Shown piece by piece: positions 35,855-47,833 of a DNA stretch of 64,000 bases. The position numbers and the translations under genes are program-made. Numbering within the stretch: the first letter of the stretch is position 1; every line of letters begins with the position of its first letter. Source of the stretch: Persicirhabdus sediminis (GTDB lineage Bacteria > Verrucomicrobiota > Verrucomicrobiia > Verrucomicrobiales > Akkermansiaceae); contig NZ_JAENIM010000047.1 of NCBI RefSeq assembly GCF_016595495.1, forward strand, positions 192,851 through 256,850. Direction: 5' to 3'. Under the pieces are notes generated by a model. The model searched no databases, was not told the DNA's origin, and saw only the letters and a program-made list of their open reading frames with translations.

Positions 35855-36865
35855 ATGGCAAAATATAGACTCGATTACCTCTGGTTAGACGGTTACACAC
35901 CAACTCAGAACATCCGCACAAAATGCATGCTCAAGGAGTTTGACGAATTTCCAACTCTCGAAGACCTCCCAGAATGGGGCTTTGACGGTTCATCCACTCA
36001 GCAAGCTGACGGCGGCGACTCTGACTGCGTACTTAAGCCAGTAGCTCTCTATCCTGACGGCACACGCCACAACGGCATCATCGTTATGTGTGAAGTAATG
36101 CTTCCAGACGGCACTGCACACCCAACTAACGCACGTGCCTCAATCATCGACGATCCAGACACATGGTTCGGCTTTGAGCAGGAGTACTTCCTCTACGAAG
36201 ACGGTGCACCACTCGGTTTCCCGAAAGACGGATACCCAGCACCACAAGGCCCTTACTACTGTGGCGTAGGCTACAAAAACGTAGGCAGCATCGCTCGCCA
36301 GATCGTTGACGAGCACCTTGAGCTTTGCCTTGAGGCAGGCATCAACCACGAAGGCATCAACGCCGAGGTTGCTAAAGGTCAGTGGGAATTCCAAGTATTC
36401 GCCAAAGGCTCCAAGAAAGCTGCTGACGATATCTGGGTAGCTCGCTTCCTCCTTCTCCGTCTCTGCGAACAGTTCGCACTCGACGTTGAGTGGCACTGTA
36501 AGCCAGTTAAAGGTGACTGGAACGGCTCAGGCATGCACTGTAACTTCTCTACTAAGCACCTCCGTGAAGTTGGTGGTAAAGAGTACTTCGAGAAGCTCAT
36601 GGCAGCATTCGAGAAATACACAGAAGAGCACATCGCTGTTTACGGTCCTTACAACGACCAGCGTCTCACAGGTCTTCACGAAACTCAGTCAATCGACATG
36701 TTCTCATGGGGCATCGCTGACCGTGGCGCATCTATCCGCGTACCACACAGCTTTCCTAAGAACGACTGGAAGGGTTACCTCGAAGATCGTCGTCCTAACT
36801 CAGAAGGCGACCCATACAAGATCGCTTCACGCGTTCTCCAGACTATCGCCACTGTGCCAGTCTAA
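35855..36865 (+). CDS. glnII: Glutamine synthetase, type II (eukaryote-like)
   Basis: A 336-residue enzyme making glutamine from glutamate, ammonia and ATP. Type II is shown by its short length and by LPEWGFDGSSTQQADG near the start, WFGFEQEYFLY (about 104-114), NAEVAKGQWEFQVF, NGSGMHCNFSTKHLR and IADRGASIRVP. The adenylylation loop of type I enzymes is absent. No CTAG is seen in the gene, unlike most neighbours, suggesting strong expression. It has a sigma-54 promoter and a strong terminator, so it is a single-gene unit. Confidence 0.95.
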   Translation: MAKYRLDYLWLDGYTPTQNIRTKCMLKEFDEFPTLEDLPEWGFDGSSTQQADGGDSDCVLKPVALYPDGTRHNGIIVMCEVMLPDGTAHPTNARASIIDDPDTWFGFEQEYFLYEDGAPLGFPKDGYPAPQGPYYCGVGYKNVGSIARQIVDEHLELCLEAGINHEGINAEVAKGQWEFQVFAKGSKKAADDIWVARFLLLRLCEQFALDVEWHCKPVKGDWNGSGMHCNFSTKHLREVGGKEYFEKLMAAFEKYTEEHIAVYGPYNDQRLTGLHETQSIDMFSWGIADRGASIRVPHSFPKNDWKGYLEDRRPNSEGDPYKIASRVLQTIATVPV

Positions 36866-36906
36866 TTTCCCACTCGCTGCCTAGCGCAGCGAATGTAGAT
36901 TTAGCC

Positions 36907-36940
36907 AGCCGCCCGCAGCTCCAGCTGCGGGCGGCTTTTG
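36907..36940 (+). terminator. Rho-independent terminator of glnII
   Basis: Perfect 14-bp stem (36907-36920 with 36923-36936) with a 2-base centre, followed by a T-rich run, 42 bp after the glnII stop. Confidence 0.92.
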
Positions 36941-37073
36941 TTTGTGGGTCAGCTAGAAATATTTCACCACCCCGCTGGCACATCTCAGTGATGCGGCTAT
37001 AGTGATAGATCGTCGGCTAAAAATATTCGTTAGCCACTGAGACCAAAACCAACCATCTAGCTAGAAAACCATC

Positions 37074-37364
37074 ATGTCCAAGTTAACCATCGTGGCCAAC
37101 ATCCACGCCAAAGCTGATAAAATCGACTTCGTCGAAGCCGAGCTGCTCAAGCTCATCGACATCACCCGTGCCGAAAAAGGCTGCATCAACTACGACCTTC
37201 ATCAAGACAATGAAAACCCAGCTCATTTCATGTTTTACGAAAACTGGAAGTCGCGCGAGCTGTGGCAAACACACATGCAAAACCAACATCTAGCAGACTA
37301 CCTAGCCAATACCGAAGGCTGCGTTGATGAATTTATCCTCAACGAAATGAGCCACATCGCCTGA
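37074..37364 (+). CDS. Antibiotic biosynthesis monooxygenase (ABM) domain protein
   Basis: A 96-residue single ABM/ferredoxin-like domain: MSKLTIVANIHAKADK, LLKLIDITRAEKGCINYDLHQD, and PAHFMFYENWKSRELWQTHMQNQHL, the signature of putative quinol monooxygenases such as YgiN. These small dimers act on quinols or protect against them. Monocistronic, after the glnII terminator. Confidence 0.88.
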   Translation: MSKLTIVANIHAKADKIDFVEAELLKLIDITRAEKGCINYDLHQDNENPAHFMFYENWKSRELWQTHMQNQHLADYLANTEGCVDEFILNEMSHIA

Positions 37365-37470
37365 GTTAGCTGAAACGCTTACCAGCCTAACATCACGCTC
37401 TGTCACAACTCCGTGACACCGCCCACCTTGCGCCTACAGCCATGGCCAGCCAGCTTCTACGGCTACAACC

Positions 37471-39186
37471 ATGAAGCTGTTTCTCATCGATGCCCTCGGC
37501 CCATTCTGTGGCCAACTTCCGCGCGGTCGCCAGAACTGGTCGAAGATTCCATTCAGCCAGCTGGCGGGCCCAGCTGACGCCCACTGCGATTCCAGCTGGC
37601 AGGCGATCACCGCGGACATGCACACCTTTGTCCAGCGCGTGCGCAGCGCTGGCTACAATGCCATCACCCTCGATGACCTCGCCCACCTAACGAATCATCC
37701 ACTGCACGATGCCACCACTAACCAGCTGATAGACTTCTATCGTGAGAAATTCCGCCCACTCATCCAGCTAGCCATTGACGCTGGGCTGAAAGTTTTCCTC
37801 ACCTCAGACATCATCACCTTGAGTGAATCTGCTAGGATCCAGCTAGAAAACCAGCCAGCTAGGATTGAGGAATTTTACATCGACCAGCTAGAAAGCTGCC
37901 TAGCAGATTTCCCCGAGCTCAGCGGCATCATCTTGCGCATTGGCGAGAGCGACGGGCTCGACGTCAAAGACCCGCTGAAAAGCCAGCTACATCTAAAATC
38001 CGCCAAACAGACAAACCGTTTTCTCAAAGCCATTTTGCCCAGCTTTGAAAAACATAACAAACAACTCATCCTGCGCACATGGACCGTAGGCGCCCATCGC
38101 ATTGGCGACCTCATCTGGCACCGCGGCACACTCAACAAAGCGCTGCTAGGCATCAGCTCACCGCAATTCATTCTATCGATGAAATACGCTGAGAGCGACT
38201 TCTTCCGCTACCTCTCTATCAACCAAGCATTTACTCAATCACCACTAGCCAAGATCGTGGAATTTCAAGCGCGCCGCGAGTACGAAGGCGCCGGAGAATT
38301 CCCCTCATTCATCGGCTGGGACTGTCAGCGCTACCGCGAACAACTCGCCCACGTAGAAAACCTCATCGGCCTATCCGTCTGGTGCCAGACTGGTGGCTGG
38401 CACGCATTTCGCCGCCGCGCATTCCTCGAGCCAGCTGGTATTTGGACGGAAATTAACGCCAAAACCATCATCGATATCTTCCGTCATGAAAGCAGCGCAG
38501 AGGAGTCGTTAGAGCGGCAGTTTGGTCAGGAAAAATCAGCCAGCGTCATTGAGCTCATGCGGCTAACAAACCAGCTCATCCTCAAGCTCTATTACATTGA
38601 ACCCTTTGCCCGCCAGCCCCTATATTTCCGTCGCGTGCGCATTCCGCCACTGCTGCACATCTACTGGGACAGCCTGCTCATCACCGTGCCCGTGCGCAAG
38701 CTCATGCGCCATTTTGTTAGCAACCACAGCGAGACACTGCGTGATGGTCAGCTAGCGTTAGAGCTGGCGGAAGAAACTCCCACCCTAGCTAACGACGCTG
38801 GCCTCCCAGCTGAAGACATCGAGTTTATGCTAGATACCTGTCGGCTCATCCAGCTAGCTAGGCAGTTCTATTTCAGTGAACTTAATGATGGCTTAAACCA
38901 ACAAATCCAGCTGGCAAAAAAAGCCTACAAGAAAAAATACCCGCGCAAGCAGCGTCAGCGATTTCGCATCAATACCGACTTCTCTCCCAGCCAGCTGAAA
39001 TCGCGCCACCTCGCCATGGCCTCGCGCTACCTGCTGCGTTCACAGCGCAAATACCGCTGGCTCGACCACCTGTTCACACTTCACCTGCTCTCTATCGGCT
39101 ACCAATTACTCAAGCCTAGCAGTCAAGAAAAGCTACCCAAAGCACTGCGCGACTCCGCCATGGGAGTGGATAGTCTTTTCAAATAA
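37471..39186 (+). CDS. Putative TIM-barrel glycoside hydrolase (GH67-like)
   Basis: A 571-residue cytoplasmic protein; no signal peptide. The middle has IILRIGESDGLDV, RTWTVGAHRIGDLIWHRGTLNKAL and VEFQARREYEGAGEFPSFIGWDCQRYREQL, reminiscent of alpha-glucuronidase (GH67) barrels, in which an E-Q-x-x-x-EY segment precedes the catalytic region. The C-terminal 200 residues are helical and highly basic (KKAYKKKYPRKQRQRFR). The match is partial, so both family and activity are tentative. Confidence 0.6.
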   Translation: MKLFLIDALGPFCGQLPRGRQNWSKIPFSQLAGPADAHCDSSWQAITADMHTFVQRVRSAGYNAITLDDLAHLTNHPLHDATTNQLIDFYREKFRPLIQLAIDAGLKVFLTSDIITLSESARIQLENQPARIEEFYIDQLESCLADFPELSGIILRIGESDGLDVKDPLKSQLHLKSAKQTNRFLKAILPSFEKHNKQLILRTWTVGAHRIGDLIWHRGTLNKALLGISSPQFILSMKYAESDFFRYLSINQAFTQSPLAKIVEFQARREYEGAGEFPSFIGWDCQRYREQLAHVENLIGLSVWCQTGGWHAFRRRAFLEPAGIWTEINAKTIIDIFRHESSAEESLERQFGQEKSASVIELMRLTNQLILKLYYIEPFARQPLYFRRVRIPPLLHIYWDSLLITVPVRKLMRHFVSNHSETLRDGQLALELAEETPTLANDAGLPAEDIEFMLDTCRLIQLARQFYFSELNDGLNQQIQLAKKAYKKKYPRKQRQRFRINTDFSPSQLKSRHLAMASRYLLRSQRKYRWLDHLFTLHLLSIGYQLLKPSSQEKLPKALRDSAMGVDSLFK

Positions 39187-39403
39187 AATAGCCCAACCAG
39201 CTATAGATAAGCAGGCAAATTGCCCCCCCACTGAAAAGTTAATCTGGGAATACGCACATCTGGCCACGCCAAAAAATAATCAAGCGTGAAACTTTTTTTT
39301 ATTGATGACCCGTAAGATCTATCTTCATTATGACCCTCGTTAGGGAGCTTCCTCCTATGCTCTGCATAAAAACGTGAAGCGCCCACTAGCAAATACTACA
39401 GTA

Positions 39404-40054
39404 ATGAAAATAAAACTCTTAACAACACTATTGACGGCAGCGGCAATGAGCGCATCTCAGGCAGCAGTCACATTTGTATCGGTCGCCGATGACCTTAGTA
39501 ATGTCAGCACAACTAGCAATATTACGACCGATCGAAAAAATAACGATAATTTGTGGGCTCAACGTGATGGCTATGGCGAAGGATCTGTCACCATTTTAGA
39601 AGGCTGGGATGTTAATGAAAATGTTCCCGTGCTCACCTTAACACTCTCAGACCTAACTGTTGGTCAAACTTATGACGTCTACGTGAACTATATTCGTTTC
39701 ACAAGTAATAATAATCCTCGAGGCGGTATCCGAGGATCCTTAGACGGCACAAGCTTCTCAACCTTCAATGGTGCCGGAGGAACAGAAGGGACTGTAGGCT
39801 TTGCCGAGGAAACTGGACATACAGCTAATGGTGATCAAGTAGGCCTACGAGGTTACTTGGGCACAGCTATAGCCGATGGCTCTGGCCAAATTCAAATCTT
39901 CGTTGATGATGACGGACTTGACGGCGGCATTGAGGAGCGCGTTTGGTTTGATGGAGCTTCTTATGAAGCTTCTTATGAAGCCATTCCTGAGCCTTCTGCT
40001 GTAGCCTTACTGGCTCTCGGTGGAGTTGCCCTAACTCTTCGCCGTCGTAAATAA
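39404..40054 (+). CDS. PEP-CTERM sorted exported protein
   Basis: A 216-residue protein starting at the ATG at 39404. Signal peptide MKIKLLTTLLTAAAMSASQA; C-terminal sorting tail P-E-P-S followed by a hydrophobic helix (AVALLALGGVALTL) and RRRK. The tail targets the protein to exosortase/EpsH processing and attachment to or secretion with exopolysaccharide. Just before the tail is a short in-frame duplication (YEASYEA). No enzymatic domain recognised; the middle could be a beta-sandwich carbohydrate-binding fold. Confidence 0.88.
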   Translation: MKIKLLTTLLTAAAMSASQAAVTFVSVADDLSNVSTTSNITTDRKNNDNLWAQRDGYGEGSVTILEGWDVNENVPVLTLTLSDLTVGQTYDVYVNYIRFTSNNNPRGGIRGSLDGTSFSTFNGAGGTEGTVGFAEETGHTANGDQVGLRGYLGTAIADGSGQIQIFVDDDGLDGGIEERVWFDGASYEASYEAIPEPSAVALLALGGVALTLRRRK

Positions 40055-40072
40055 CATTCCACGATAGTTTAC

Positions 40073-40106
40073 AGAGGGTATCGGCGATCTAGCAGGTACC
40101 CTCTTC
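40073..40106 (+). terminator. Possible terminator after PEP-CTERM gene
   Basis: AGAGGGTA (40073-40080) pairs with TACCCTCT (40097-40104), 19 bp after the stop; only two Ts follow, so it is weak. Confidence 0.45.
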
Positions 40107-40322
40107 ACGCTTTATCGGCCACGCTGGGTTTCCGCTAGAACTCTAAAAGACAGCTACTGCCGTTAAATACAAATTCCCTCTACGAGATTTGCTAAGGCGT
40201 CATTACTTCTAGCAACCCGGATGTGATGATAACGGAAACCTTACTGCAAATATTATCCAGCTGGTCCACACCTTGATGATCTAGCTAGACGACAGCGGGC
40301 AGGCACTATTCCGCTGAGCGGA

Positions 40323-40706
40323 TCACACCCAGTCAGGCACCACCATGTCGAACTTAGGAATATCGACACGAATATTGCGACCATCTTCGGTCACCCCAAA
40401 GAAGCTGCCGCTGGCTTCGCCGTCGCCAGAGAGCACATGATAGCTGTTATAGGCAAATGGCTGAGTTTTGCTAACGATGGGGGTTTGCCCCACCACACCA
40501 TCGCCTTCGACGACAACTAATTCGCCTTTTTCGCGAACTACCCATTTGCGCGCGAGGATTTTCACCGGCACCTCAGATTCATTGTGAATAGTTAAGAAAT
40601 AGATAAATGGGTGAGGTTTGTGGTCAGGCGCATCCAATGTGGGCATATAAACCACATCGTCTACCTCGACCCACAGGCCGCCTATCTCTTCAAAATGTTC
40701 TGACAC
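40323..40706 (-). CDS. apaG: ApaG domain protein (DUF525)
   Basis: A 127-residue ApaG-type protein with a fibronectin-like beta fold: FIYFLTIHNESEVPVKILARKWVV, GDGVVGQTPIVSKTQPFAYNSY and GSFFGV, all family landmarks. ApaG is linked to Co2+/Mg2+ homeostasis and Ap4A metabolism in enterobacteria, but its biochemical role is unsettled. Confidence 0.9.
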   Translation of the reverse strand: MSEHFEEIGGLWVEVDDVVYMPTLDAPDHKPHPFIYFLTIHNESEVPVKILARKWVVREKGELVVVEGDGVVGQTPIVSKTQPFAYNSYHVLSGDGEASGSFFGVTEDGRNIRVDIPKFDMVVPDWV

Positions 40707-40977
40707 TCGGCGAAGTTGTACATAGATGGTGCAACTGGCAAGTCGTGAGCAAAATCCAGTTACTTAATCGACTAAAAATACCAGTCTTTCGGCGGCACAC
40801 AACTCAGATCATAACAAATAGCAAGCGTCGCTAGTCGGCTGAATATCAGCTATTAAAAGAAATTGTCGCAAACTATAATTTGCACCATCAACCATTACAT
40901 TTTCCGCCTTTTAGCCGACTACCGAAACATTGGCTCGATCATTAGACTATTTATAGTATCAATTATTTTCATCTAAA

Positions 40978-42354
40978 ATGAATCTCATTTCGAAATTACT
41001 ACACACCACAGCCATTGGCCTGGGCCTCGTGGCAGCTGCGACCGCTGATACTCAGAAACCTAACGTTGTGCTGATTTTCACCGACGACTTGGGCTATGCG
41101 CAACTCAGCATCACTGGCAACGAAGACTACCAGACGCCGCACATTGATAGCATTGCACAGCAAGGCATGATGTTTAACAACGGCTACGTCACCGCTGCCA
41201 TCTGTGGGCCCAGCCGCACCGGCATGCTCACTGGGCGATATCAGCAAAAACTCGGCCGCGAAGGTAATGGCAAGGGCACTCAGCTCGGGGTGAAAACCAT
41301 TGCCAACTACCTTGGCGAGCTCGGCTACAAAAGCACTGCCATCGGCAAGTGGCACGATACTAAAGAAGACGCCTACATGCCCACTAACCGTGGCTTTGAC
41401 GAGTTCTATGGATTCAATAATGGCGCGTCAAAATTCATTGGCCTCACCTCACTCACACGCGGCTTAGAAAAAGAAGAAGTTGACCCCGAGGCCTACGCCA
41501 CGGAGCTATTTGGCGACGAAGCGCTGAAGTTTATCGATCGCAACCACAAGGAGCCATTTTTCCTCTACCTCGCCTTCAATGCGCCCCACGGGCCATTTCA
41601 AGCACCGCAAAAAGACCTCGATCGCGTCGCCCATCTAGACAAGGGAATCGACGGCGACATCCGCCAGGCAGTAGCAGCGATGGTGGTGAATATGGACGAC
41701 CAAGTAGGCCGCGTGCTCGCCAAACTCAAAGAATACGACATCGATGACAATACGATCATTTTCTTCCTCAGCGACAATGGCGGCGTGTACGTGGATAACG
41801 ATTGTGTGCCTAATGCTGAGCACAAGCGCATGAATAATGGCAAATTCAGAATGGGCAAAAGCACCCTGTATGAAGGCGGTGTGCACGTACCCTTTTTCAT
41901 CCGCTGGCCAGCCAAGATCCAACCCGCCACCACTGATGTGCCCGTGATTTCGCTCGATATCATCCCCACCGTTATCGCAGCTGCAGGTGGAGAAATTCCA
42001 GCTGAAGCGCAACTCGATGGCGTCGATCTGAACACCCTCCTGAATGGCAGCGCAAGCGACCTCGCGCCGCGCTCACTATTCTGGAAAATGGACAAATACC
42101 GCTACGCCATCCGCACTCATGACGGCTGGAAACTCGGCCAAATGCCCTTCAAAAAGATTCCTCGAAACCAGCTCAATGACATCAAAGATATGCCGGCTGA
42201 ACTCTACAACCTCAACGAGGACATTGGCGAAATGAACAACCTCATCGACCAACAACCAGAGCGCGCTCAGGCAATGTGGAAAGAGCTCAAAGCCTGGCTG
42301 GATACCACCGACCCGCAGCTCAGCCCAGTAATCCCAGACAGCCGCTTTAAATAA
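40978..42354 (+). CDS. Type I sulfatase, exported
   Basis: A 458-residue sulfatase: signal peptide MNLISKLLHTTAIGLGLVAAATADT; metal site FTDDLGYAQLS; maturation motif C-G-P-S-R near Cys77 with GMLTGRY; AIGKWHDT (Asp where His-Leu-Gly is usual); FLSDNGGVYVD. The atypical GKWHDT segment may alter specificity. It is a single gene between apaG (divergent) and icd. Confidence 0.94.
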   Translation: MNLISKLLHTTAIGLGLVAAATADTQKPNVVLIFTDDLGYAQLSITGNEDYQTPHIDSIAQQGMMFNNGYVTAAICGPSRTGMLTGRYQQKLGREGNGKGTQLGVKTIANYLGELGYKSTAIGKWHDTKEDAYMPTNRGFDEFYGFNNGASKFIGLTSLTRGLEKEEVDPEAYATELFGDEALKFIDRNHKEPFFLYLAFNAPHGPFQAPQKDLDRVAHLDKGIDGDIRQAVAAMVVNMDDQVGRVLAKLKEYDIDDNTIIFFLSDNGGVYVDNDCVPNAEHKRMNNGKFRMGKSTLYEGGVHVPFFIRWPAKIQPATTDVPVISLDIIPTVIAAAGGEIPAEAQLDGVDLNTLLNGSASDLAPRSLFWKMDKYRYAIRTHDGWKLGQMPFKKIPRNQLNDIKDMPAELYNLNEDIGEMNNLIDQQPERAQAMWKELKAWLDTTDPQLSPVIPDSRFK

Positions 42355-42520
42355 GTTAGCTAGATTTTTACCCCGTACATTTCTTCACCATGGTCGCCCA
42401 GCACAGTTCGGCGGCCATGTCATATTTGAGCATCTATCCAAGAGCACTCTTGACCTGCCTAGCCTGCTCATTTACACCCCTGTTGACAATGAAGCTAGAT
42501 CTCGTTGAGCCATTGCCTGA

Positions 42521-44836
<2,316 letters not shown>

Positions 44837-44870
44837 ATTATAAATATCAACCAAGCCCCAAACTAAAACG

Positions 44871-44900
44871 ATCCCGAGCTGACGCCAGCTCGGGATTTTT
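44871..44900 (+). terminator. Rho-independent terminator of icd
   Basis: Perfect 11-bp stem ATCCCGAGCTG/CAGCTCGGGAT (44871-44881, 44886-44896) with a 4-base loop and a T run, 34 bp past the stop. Confidence 0.93.
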
Positions 44901-45044
44901 ATTTCACCGCGAGATTTGATAGAAATATCGGTCGCCGCACACCATTGAGTTTCAGCACCTCCAAACAAAGTCTGAACATTCATTAGATTGAGAATTGCCA
45001 TCGCAGAACGGCTGCCCTAGCTTATATCACAGACTCAATCTCCT

Positions 45045-46310
45045 ATGTTCGAAACGGAAGACATTCACTTCACCCCACCAAGTCCTGAAGAACTAAACCA
45101 ACACTTTCCTGGCCATGAAATCATTAGGTTCATCGCCAAAGGAGGCATGGGTGCTGTTTATCTAGCAAAGCAAACTTCATTAGACCGCAAAGTTTGCATC
45201 AAAATCCTGCCTAAGGAATTTGCTCAGGATAAAAATTACCTCGCTTCATTTGAAACCGAAGCCAAATCACTAGCTCGGCTCAACCACGGCAACCTCGTTG
45301 GCATCTACGACTTCGGTCGCATCGACGACATGCTCTTCATCATCATGGAGTATGTGCCCGGCAAAAACCTCTACGAGCTAGCCAGCGGAAAGGCCGTCGA
45401 CCAACTCCAAGCTGCTAAGATCATTGCGGAAATTTGCCACGGCCTAGCACACGCCCACGAAGTAGGCACACTACACCGTGACATCAAACCAGCTAACATC
45501 CTCATCGATAGTGAGGCGCAACCCAAGGTCGTTGACTTTGGTCTAGCCAAACCCTTAGGAGAAAAGCAAACCTCCGGCGTGATCTTTGGTACCGAGCATT
45601 ACACCGCGCCAGAAGTCGTCAATCACCCAGACAAAGTCGACCAACGTTCAGACATCTACTCAGTTGGCGTCATGCTCTACGAGCTCCTAACTGGCCATGT
45701 CCCAGAAGAGCCATTCATCGCCGCCTCTGAAGATAACGATACGGATAGGCGCTTTGATTCCATCATCTACAAATCAGCCCACCCAGACCCTAGCAAGCGC
45801 TACAAGAGCGCTAAAAAGATGGCTGAAGACTTGGAGGACATCCTTGTTAACTGGGACGACAAACCTACTGACAACCCGCTGGCACGGTTCAATGCGCCTA
45901 TCACGCCAACAACCACCATCACCCCGCCAGCGCAGTCAGCTCAAATCACCACGCCACTAGCAGGCGCCTATCCTACATACCGACAGGCCAAACCTAGCAA
46001 TGCTGGCAACATCGTCATGTGGGGCATCATGGCTGCAGGTCTAGCCATCGCTGGCTACTTCTTCATGCAAAGCCTCAACGCCCCTGACGAACATGCTCAG
46101 CGCATGAAAGACATTGCTAACGAAGATCCCATGATCTTTGCCGCACCTTCAGACGCTCCAACAGCCACCACCCCTGAAGGCTACGACAGTATGAGCAAAC
46201 TCGACGCCGCGGGCCGTCCATCTAGCAAAAATCAAGAGCGCAAAGAGCGCGCTAACGAAGAAATTCGCAACTTCATGGATGCTAACGGTGGCTCCAGCTC
46301 ACCCAAATAA
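45045..46310 (+). CDS. Membrane-anchored serine/threonine protein kinase (PknB type)
   Basis: A 421-residue Hanks-type kinase. Glycine loop FIAKGGMGAVYLAKQ, ATP lysine in VCIKILPKEF, catalytic loop LHRDIKPANILID, DFGLAKPLG, and activation segment GTEHYTAPEV. The kinase domain spans about 20-270. A proline/threonine-rich juxtamembrane linker leads to one membrane helix (MWGIMAAGLAIAGYFFM, about 325-341) and a 75-residue extracytoplasmic tail without recognisable PASTA repeats. Possible partners are the PP2C and PPP phosphatases in this window, although neither is adjacent. Confidence 0.93.
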   Translation: MFETEDIHFTPPSPEELNQHFPGHEIIRFIAKGGMGAVYLAKQTSLDRKVCIKILPKEFAQDKNYLASFETEAKSLARLNHGNLVGIYDFGRIDDMLFIIMEYVPGKNLYELASGKAVDQLQAAKIIAEICHGLAHAHEVGTLHRDIKPANILIDSEAQPKVVDFGLAKPLGEKQTSGVIFGTEHYTAPEVVNHPDKVDQRSDIYSVGVMLYELLTGHVPEEPFIAASEDNDTDRRFDSIIYKSAHPDPSKRYKSAKKMAEDLEDILVNWDDKPTDNPLARFNAPITPTTTITPPAQSAQITTPLAGAYPTYRQAKPSNAGNIVMWGIMAAGLAIAGYFFMQSLNAPDEHAQRMKDIANEDPMIFAAPSDAPTATTPEGYDSMSKLDAAGRPSSKNQERKERANEEIRNFMDANGGSSSPK

Positions 46311-46372
46311 TACCATTTTACCATCGCAATAAAACTCAGCTAGCCCACTAGGCTAACAGCAAACCCTATCAA

Positions 46373-47743
46373 TCAGCTGCGCCAGCGCTTCAGCCAGGAC
46401 TTCAGCAATGAAGAATGCGTCTCGCGCAGCTCACCTAACTTGTGTGGAATTTCCGCGCCACCTCGTAGATCAAACAACTTGGGCACCGCCACCCGCTGCG
46501 AGCTGTAAATGCCCGTGTGACCGCTGAAATAATAGGCAACAAAACAAGCGACCGCAAAGTACAGCATGTGCTCGGCACCAAACAACTCCACCCCCATAAT
46601 CGTACAAGCCAGCGGCGTATTGGTTGCCGCCGCAAATACCGCTAGAAAACCAATCGCCGCAAATAAATCTACCGGCGCGCCAAATACCCAAGCCAGCGTA
46701 TTGCCTAAAGTCGCCCCAACAAAAAACAAGGGCGTCACCTCTCCTCCCTTGAAGCCAGCTGCTAGCGTGATCGCCGTGAGCAGCAATTTCAAAAACCAGC
46801 TATACCACTCAGCACCACCCGGCTGAAAGGCACTTAAAATACTAACACCACCATCGCGCGTGGCATACACTCCCAGGCCAATGTAGTCGCGGTTGCCTAT
46901 CAGCTGGACCAATAAAATCACCAATATCCCACCTACAACCACCGTCACGTATGGGTTCTTTGTAGTTACCTTGAAGAGGTCTTTCAGCGAGTGTGTTAGC
47001 TCGCCAAATAAATATCCAGCCAGACCAAATAAAATCCCCGCCCCAGCCACCTTGCCCAGCAATAGCAAATCCACTTTCACCTCGTGGCTAAATAAAACCG
47101 CAGATTCGAGAAAATCTATCCGGTAATGGGTATGATGCGCGCCCCAAGCCGAACATACCACGTCAGCTAGAATCGCCGCTAACAGCGCTGGAATGATCGC
47201 GTTGTATTTAATCCGACCAATCGCCAAAACCTCCAGCGCAAATATCGCCCCCGTCAGAGGCGTGCCAAAAACCGCACCGAAGCCAGCCGCCACCCCAGCT
47301 GTTAGCATCAACTTCCTATCTTCGTCATGCAGCTTAAACCACCGCGCCATCGTGTCCGTCGCCGCACCACCAATCTGCACAGCCGTGCCTTCGCGACCAG
47401 CTGAACCACCAAATAAATGCGTGATCACCGTAGTTAGCAAAACTAACGGACCCATCCTAGCTGGCACTCCCGCCCCCGGCTCATGGATCTCGTCCATGAT
47501 CAAATTATTGCCAGCCTCTGAGTTTTTTCCCAGCTGACGGTAAAGATAAACAATCACCAATCCCGCCACCGGCAACAAATACAATAACCATGGATGCGCC
47601 ACGCGGCTCGCTGTCGCCTCAGCTAACACCCATAAAAAAAAGGCATTCAAACTACCCACAACCACCGCCACAGGCACAATCATCAAACACCAGCGAAGGA
47701 TCTGGTAGAACAACTTGTGATTAGACTGAAGTGGGTGAGCCAT
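46373..47743 (-). CDS. CLC-family fluoride/proton antiporter (EriC-F type)
   Basis: A 456-residue membrane transporter from the ATG at 47743; 25 further codons upstream read through sequence not typical of the family. CLC landmarks: [15 protein letters not shown] in place of [14 protein letters not shown] (GREGT rather than GREGP) and [22 protein letters not shown] together with GREGT are hallmarks of the CLC-F clade, whose members export fluoride. No crcB fluoride riboswitch was recognised in the short leader. A TAG-rich C-terminal tail follows. Confidence 0.85.
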   Translation of the reverse strand: MAHPLQSNHKLFYQILRWCLMIVPVAVVVGSLNAFFLWVLAEATASRVAHPWLLYLLPVAGLVIVYLYRQLGKNSEAGNNLIMDEIHEPGAGVPARMGPLVLLTTVITHLFGGSAGREGTAVQIGGAATDTMARWFKLHDEDRKLMLTAGVAAGFGAVFGTPLTGAIFALEVLAIGRIKYNAIIPALLAAILADVVCSAWGAHHTHYRIDFLESAVLFSHEVKVDLLLLGKVAGAGILFGLAGYLFGELTHSLKDLFKVTTKNPYVTVVVGGILVILLVQLIGNRDYIGLGVYATRDGGVSILSAFQPGGAEWYSWFLKLLLTAITLAAGFKGGEVTPLFFVGATLGNTLAWVFGAPVDLFAAIGFLAVFAAATNTPLACTIMGVELFGAEHMLYFAVACFVAYYFSGHTGIYSSQRVAVPKLFDLRGGAEIPHKLGELRETHSSLLKSWLKRWRS

Positions 47744-47833
47744 AATAAAAAATCGCCCCGCCAGCTTACACAGCTCCCCCCAATCAACAAGCCTTGCCTC
47801 CAGCCAGCTGGATTCCACACATCTCCCTCTCGA

